Below are positions 25,001 through 28,231 of a stretch of DNA of 28,231 nt, piece by piece; the first letter of the stretch is position 1; the number at the start of each line of letters is the position of its first letter. The notes beneath the pieces are model-generated. The model was not told the origin of the DNA. It worked only from the letters and a program-made list of their open reading frames with translations, and searched no databases. The translations under genes and the position numbers were made by a program. Source of the stretch: a virus; the IMG/VR virus record IMGVR_UViG_3300048505_000341, positions 1 through 28,231 of that record; one strand, given 5' to 3'.

Positions 25001-25351
25001 ATGGCAACTTACGAAGATTTTACAATTGACCAAGGCGCAGACCTAGCTCTACAAATAGAGTTGGTGAACCCAGATGGTTCGAAGAAAGACCTAACGGGTT
25101 ACTCCGTTGCCGCCAAAATGAAAAAGACTTATAGAAGTGCAGAGTCTATCGATTTTACCGCTGTGGTACCTTCACCCGCACTAGAAGGTATTGTCACAAT
25201 ATCCCTAACTAATCTACAAACCGATACTCTATCCACTCGTGGTAGATATGTCTATGATGTTGAAATAAGTTTCAATGACGAAGAAGGTAACACTATCATA
25301 GAAAGAATACTAGAAGGTAAGATCAAAGTCAATCCTTCGGTAACAAGGTAA
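25001..25351 (+). CDS. BppU-N-like Ig-fold virion protein
   Basis: This 116-residue protein, MATYEDFTIDQGADLALQIEL, continues with DLTGYSVAAKMKKTY and RYVYDVEISF and ends GKIKVNPSVTR. This all-beta pattern is seen in small virion proteins of marine T4-like phages and resembles the N-terminal domain of baseplate upper protein BppU. Such domains dock fibres onto the baseplate or each other. The GAGG ribosome site is unusually close to the ATG (three bases). AGGG further upstream lies in the inverted-repeat arm, so translation may be modest or helped by structure. It is followed after 4 bases by the next fibre-associated gene. Confidence 0.72.
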   Translation: MATYEDFTIDQGADLALQIELVNPDGSKKDLTGYSVAAKMKKTYRSAESIDFTAVVPSPALEGIVTISLTNLQTDTLSTRGRYVYDVEISFNDEEGNTIIERILEGKIKVNPSVTR

Positions 25352-25355
25352 TACC

Positions 25356-26234
25356 ATGCCTATACGAAGAGTCAGTGGTGTAACAGGTATAACCTCAATC
25401 AACGGTTTTGGTTCTGGAACCAAGGTCAAACGTGTTACTGTCGGTCGTCCTATCAGTAATGTCGTTCAGAACATTGGTGCAAACATCAAGACATTTGACG
25501 GTCTCGGTGATATTCCTAGTATTGAAGAACTAAAACTAGGCGAGATTGGTATAAATACTCAGGACGGTAAACTCTACATCAAAAGAGAATATGATGGTGG
25601 AGTTCAAACAATTGTAGAGATTGGCGCTGTAGGAGATGAGAGTCTCTCTGCGACAACTACATTCAACGCATATATATTCACCTCAGATGGAACACTCGAA
25701 GTCATAACGGGTGCAGACGACGCTGGCAACGTATTACAATACGATCCAGACCCTAACAGTCCATCAAGAATTCAAGTATATCTCAACGGTGTCTTACTCC
25801 ATCAAGGAATAGACTACGTTGCGAATGACGGGAGTACTATCTCCCTAACCCACGTGGTAGACGATGAACAGGTAGTTCAAGTTGCCGCATACAACTCCAC
25901 AGGCGTTTCTTTTGGAAACGACCTTATCATAGATGACCACTTTGCCTTTATCGTAGGAACCAACGAAGAAACTCGTTTCTACCATAACGGTACCGATACT
26001 ATCATAAAGCATTTAGGTTTCAATGATAGTCAATTCAAAATGCAGTATCAAAATGATGATCGACTTGTCATGGACGACGCGGGAGTTCAACTCTCTGGTC
26101 CTTATACACTAAATGGTAACAACGTCGCTACTCAAGTTGAGATAGATACACTAAATTCTAGAATAAATGAATTGGATAGTGACCTAAAAGACGTTACTGA
26201 GTTACTACAAGAACTATTACAGTTCAGACAATAG
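25356..26234 (+). CDS. Fibre-associated virion protein with C-terminal coiled coil
   Basis: This protein has 292 residues. The segment ELKLGEIGINTQDGKLYIKRE near residue 60 is a common phage fibre element, shared with N-termini of tropism-determinant and fibre proteins. Residues ~128-175 contain IQVYLNGVLLHQGIDY and a following beta hairpin; a diverged copy of this module is in the next gene. RFYHNGTDTIIKHL and RLVMDDAGVQL are further beta repeats. The C-terminal ~35 residues (IDTLNSRINELDSDLKDVTELL) form a leucine-zipper-like coiled coil, consistent with a trimer. AAGG precedes the ATG by seven bases. An adaptor or short fibre is likely. Confidence 0.7.
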   Translation: MPIRRVSGVTGITSINGFGSGTKVKRVTVGRPISNVVQNIGANIKTFDGLGDIPSIEELKLGEIGINTQDGKLYIKREYDGGVQTIVEIGAVGDESLSATTTFNAYIFTSDGTLEVITGADDAGNVLQYDPDPNSPSRIQVYLNGVLLHQGIDYVANDGSTISLTHVVDDEQVVQVAAYNSTGVSFGNDLIIDDHFAFIVGTNEETRFYHNGTDTIIKHLGFNDSQFKMQYQNDDRLVMDDAGVQLSGPYTLNGNNVATQVEIDTLNSRINELDSDLKDVTELLQELLQFRQ

Positions 26235-26267
26235 TAAAAAAAACAATTCAGTCAAACTCATTTCATG

Positions 26268-26275
26268 TATAAATA
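26268..26275 (+). promoter_or_regulatory. T4-type late promoter box TATAAATA
   Basis: An exact TATAAATA lies 38 bases before the ATG at 26314. Directly after it, AATGG...CCATT (26276-26295) can form a small hairpin at the start of the transcript. Confidence 0.8.
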
Positions 26276-26313
26276 AATGGGTATATTAACCATTCTATAG
26301 TATCTCATCAATT

Positions 26314-26673
26314 ATGATCAATAATAAGTCCTTCAACAGAGTACTTGCAGAGAGTTTATTCAACTTGGCTAAACAAAAGCAAGATGAAGTCTCCGCTACG
26401 CCTGGACAAGAAACTGCATTATTCGATCTTATTGAAGGTACCTCTTCATCAACCAATGACCGCACAGTGATTCCTGAAGCACAATCGATCACTGCTCCGG
26501 GCGACACTGCGCTATTTCAATTGAACGGTACGCCAACTCGTGATGATTTGATTGATGTGTGGGTGAACGACGTTCTTCAGCATCCTGAAGAAATCTATGA
26601 AACCATCAACGATACTATACAATTTTTTGAAATCCCTCCTTTCGGAACGGACATATACATCAAATTTCGTTAG
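26314..26673 (+). CDS. Small fibre-associated protein with VNDVLQH beta module
   Basis: This 119-residue protein begins with a short helix (FNRVLAESLFNLAKQK). After a Ser/Thr-rich middle it ends in LIDVWVNDVLQHPEEIYET and a final strand pair up to IYIKFR. That second half resembles the IQVYLNGVLLHQGIDY module of the preceding gene and other phage fibre domains. No ribosome site is visible before the ATG, and no better start is available, so the start is uncertain. Its own late promoter and its place between fibre genes suggest a virion protein; the specific role is unknown. Confidence 0.6.
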   Translation: MINNKSFNRVLAESLFNLAKQKQDEVSATPGQETALFDLIEGTSSSTNDRTVIPEAQSITAPGDTALFQLNGTPTRDDLIDVWVNDVLQHPEEIYETINDTIQFFEIPPFGTDIYIKFR

Positions 26674-26674
26674 T

Positions 26675-26698
26675 ATATTATTAAACGTTTAATTATAT
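26675..26698 (+). promoter_or_regulatory. 24-bp near-perfect palindrome before the last fibre gene
   Basis: The core ATTAAACGTTTAAT (26680-26693) is a perfect palindrome. After one mismatch pair it extends by four more matched pairs on each side. It begins two bases after the stop of the 119-residue gene. It could be a binding site for a dimeric regulator or a weak RNA hairpin; no T-tract follows. Confidence 0.4.
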
Positions 26699-26734
26699 CC
26701 CAAAACCAATAAACTCAACCTAGGAGATAACCTA

Positions 26735-28231
26735 ATGGCATTTAGGCAGATTAAATCCCCTGCACTAGCGGACAAGGCGGTAATTAGTACCAAACTTGAC
26801 GAAAGTGCGGTACAGGGACAATCAACCCTTACAGGTATGGTCAATCCAGCAACGTGTTTCACCCTTCTATACGATGTCGGTACTGACTCGTTAAAGAAGA
26901 TTGGTGCAGACGCATTCTTCGCATCGTTCAGTACGGACGACTTGCAAGAAGGTGATAACCAATATTTCACACCTGAAAGAGCTAAGACTGCTGTTGCATC
27001 TGATATCGCAAGTGCGGTAGCAGTAGAGACTAATCGAGCAACAGTCGCAGAACAACTACTACAGTCTAACATTGACGCTGAAGCATCAACTCGTTCAGCT
27101 GCTGATGTTGTACTACAATCTAACATCGACGCAGAAGTAACACGTGCAACCGCTCGTGAGAACGCAATCGAAGCTGCATATCAATCAGCAGACGCTGCAC
27201 TATCTACTCGCATTGACAACATCATGAACAACGTTGACAGTGACGCACTAGATTCATTTGCAGAAATCATTGACGCGTTCGAAGATGCGGATGACGTACT
27301 ATCTGCTTCTATCATTTCTAACTCTTCTGCAATCACTGCTGAAGTTACTCGCGCAACTAACAAAGAAACAGAAATCAATGACCGTGTAAGTGTAGAAATT
27401 GCACGTGCACAATCTGCTGAATCAGCACTTGCTGTTCAGATTGGTCAAGAGACAACTCGTGCTACTGGTGCTGAATCTGCACTTTCTGCTCGAATCTCTA
27501 CTGAAGAAGGTCTATCGACTTCTCTACAGAATCAGATTACTGCTGAAGTCACTCGCGCAACTAATGAAGAAGTACGAATCGAAGGTCGTTTAGACTCTGA
27601 AATTACTCGTGCTACTGGTGCAGAAGCTGCAAACGCGCAGAACATCACAGATGAAATTCTTGCACGTGCTGTTGCAGATACACAGGTTCGCGCTGATCTA
27701 GGTGCTGACATTGTTACTGCTGAAGCAGCTGCTAAGGCACACGCTGAAGCACAAGACGCACTAATGATTGGAGATGCAACTGTAGACGGTACTGTATCTA
27801 ATACTGTTACTGACCGCATCGCAACTGCAAAAGCAGAAGCAATCATTGAAGCAAGCAATTCTGTAGCAATCGAAAACCAAGAACGTAAAGATGAAGACTC
27901 AGACATCAACGCACGTATCGATCAAGAACTTATTGACCGTGCTGCGGGTGATACTACTCTACAGGGTAACATCGATACAGAAGAAGCATCTCGTATTGCT
28001 GGTGACGCAAACCTACAATCACAAGTTGACTTCATCACAAACAACACTGATCCAGCTGCTCTAGACTCACTAACAGAAATCGTTAGTGCATTCCAGTCAT
28101 CTGATTCAGATATGTCTGCACTTATTTCGTCTAACACTACTGCAATCTCAACTGAGAAGTTACGTGCAGAAACAGCGGAAGGTGTTCTACAGACTAACAT
28201 CAATACTGAAGCATCAACTCGTTCAACTGCT
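26735..28231 (+). CDS. Long coiled-coil tail fibre protein, 5' part (3' end outside window)
   Basis: ATG at 26735 follows a strong AGGAGAT site. The frame stays open for 499 codons to the window end. The N-terminus (MAFRQIKSPALADKAVIS) and STDDLQEGDNQYFTPERAK at about residues 68-86 are typical of T4-like marine phage fibres. The rest is a repetitive helical region of units like ETTRATGAESAL and LQSNIDAEASTRSAA, with acidic, Arg-Ala and Ala/Leu positions alternating, expected to make long trimeric coiled coils. A larger module with ALDSFAEIIDAF recurs 271 residues later as ALDSLTEIVSAF. It is probably a long tail fibre or whisker-like protein, with the receptor-binding end beyond the window. 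I see no TATAAATA in the 61 bases before it, so it may rely on read-through from the promoter at 26268. Confidence 0.82.
   Translation, partial: MAFRQIKSPALADKAVISTKLDESAVQGQSTLTGMVNPATCFTLLYDVGTDSLKKIGADAFFASFSTDDLQEGDNQYFTPERAKTAVASDIASAVAVETNRATVAEQLLQSNIDAEASTRSAADVVLQSNIDAEVTRATARENAIEAAYQSADAALSTRIDNIMNNVDSDALDSFAEIIDAFEDADDVLSASIISNSSAITAEVTRATNKETEINDRVSVEIARAQSAESALAVQIGQETTRATGAESALSARISTEEGLSTSLQNQITAEVTRATNEEVRIEGRLDSEITRATGAEAANAQNITDEILARAVADTQVRADLGADIVTAEAAAKAHAEAQDALMIGDATVDGTVSNTVTDRIATAKAEAIIEASNSVAIENQERKDEDSDINARIDQELIDRAAGDTTLQGNIDTEEASRIAGDANLQSQVDFITNNTDPAALDSLTEIVSAFQSSDSDMSALISSNTTAISTEKLRAETAEGVLQTNINTEASTRSTA

Noticed and set aside
25560-25567. TATAAATA followed by C, an apparent sixth late promoter
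   Set aside because: It lies inside the 292-residue gene within the codons for Gly-Ile-Asn-Thr of a common fibre motif and has no gene start nearby, so coding chance is the simpler explanation.
26689-28203. Antisense open frames at the right end
   Set aside because: The + strand holds one uninterrupted 499-codon fibre frame with a strong ribosome site. The antisense Ser/Ala-rich frames mirror its Ala/Glu codons.
1-28231. tRNA genes, integrase or attachment sites
   Set aside because: I saw no cloverleaf-like sequence, integrase or transposase motif. Gaps between genes are short and filled by promoters and terminators.

Overview
The window looks like part of the late structural region of a marine T4-like myovirus (Caudoviricetes). 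The evidence is a recognisable baseplate wedge gp8, a DUF4815-type giant virion protein beside it, several long fibre proteins, a tail-assembly chaperone, and five intergenic copies of the T4-type late promoter box TATAAATA. The gene types resemble those of cyanophages and phages of marine heterotrophs. No photosynthesis or other host-marker gene is present, so the host is not determined. All genes are on the + strand, tightly packed, and often overlap by 4 to 14 bases.

Layout. Positions 1-2202 hold the 3' part of a collagen-like fibre gene, ending in an intrinsic terminator. Positions 2266-4180 encode a prolyl-4-hydroxylase-like 2-oxoglutarate oxygenase and a DUF115-like/methyltransferase fusion. 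From a late promoter at 4200 runs a long structural block: gp8 (4247-5665), a 2106-residue DUF4815 protein (5674-11994), a small coiled-coil protein, a 1098-residue modular tail fibre with a J-like C-terminus, two smaller fibre or adhesin proteins, and a tail-assembly chaperone (17384-17845). A terminator at 17905-17940 is followed within three bases by another late promoter. This drives a 1639-residue protein (18005-22924) made mostly of about 300 copies of a Tyr/Phe/Arg tetrapeptide. After a third terminator come a charged small protein, a GT8-like glycosyltransferase and a second oxygenase-like protein (23034-24923). Late promoters at 24953 and 26268 lead into a BppU-like Ig-fold protein, two small fibre-associated proteins, and the 5' part of a long coiled-coil fibre gene that leaves the window at its right end.

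The most unusual feature is the 1639-residue tetrapeptide-repeat protein. Its repeat register slips only by two residues wherever I could read a slip, which suggests a beta-type fibre or solenoid. A second notable pattern is organisational. Each of the two low-complexity fibre genes (collagen-like and tetrapeptide) is followed by a set containing one 2OG-oxygenase-fold protein and one transferase-type enzyme. This suggests, by inference only, that the repeat fibres are hydroxylated or otherwise decorated after translation.
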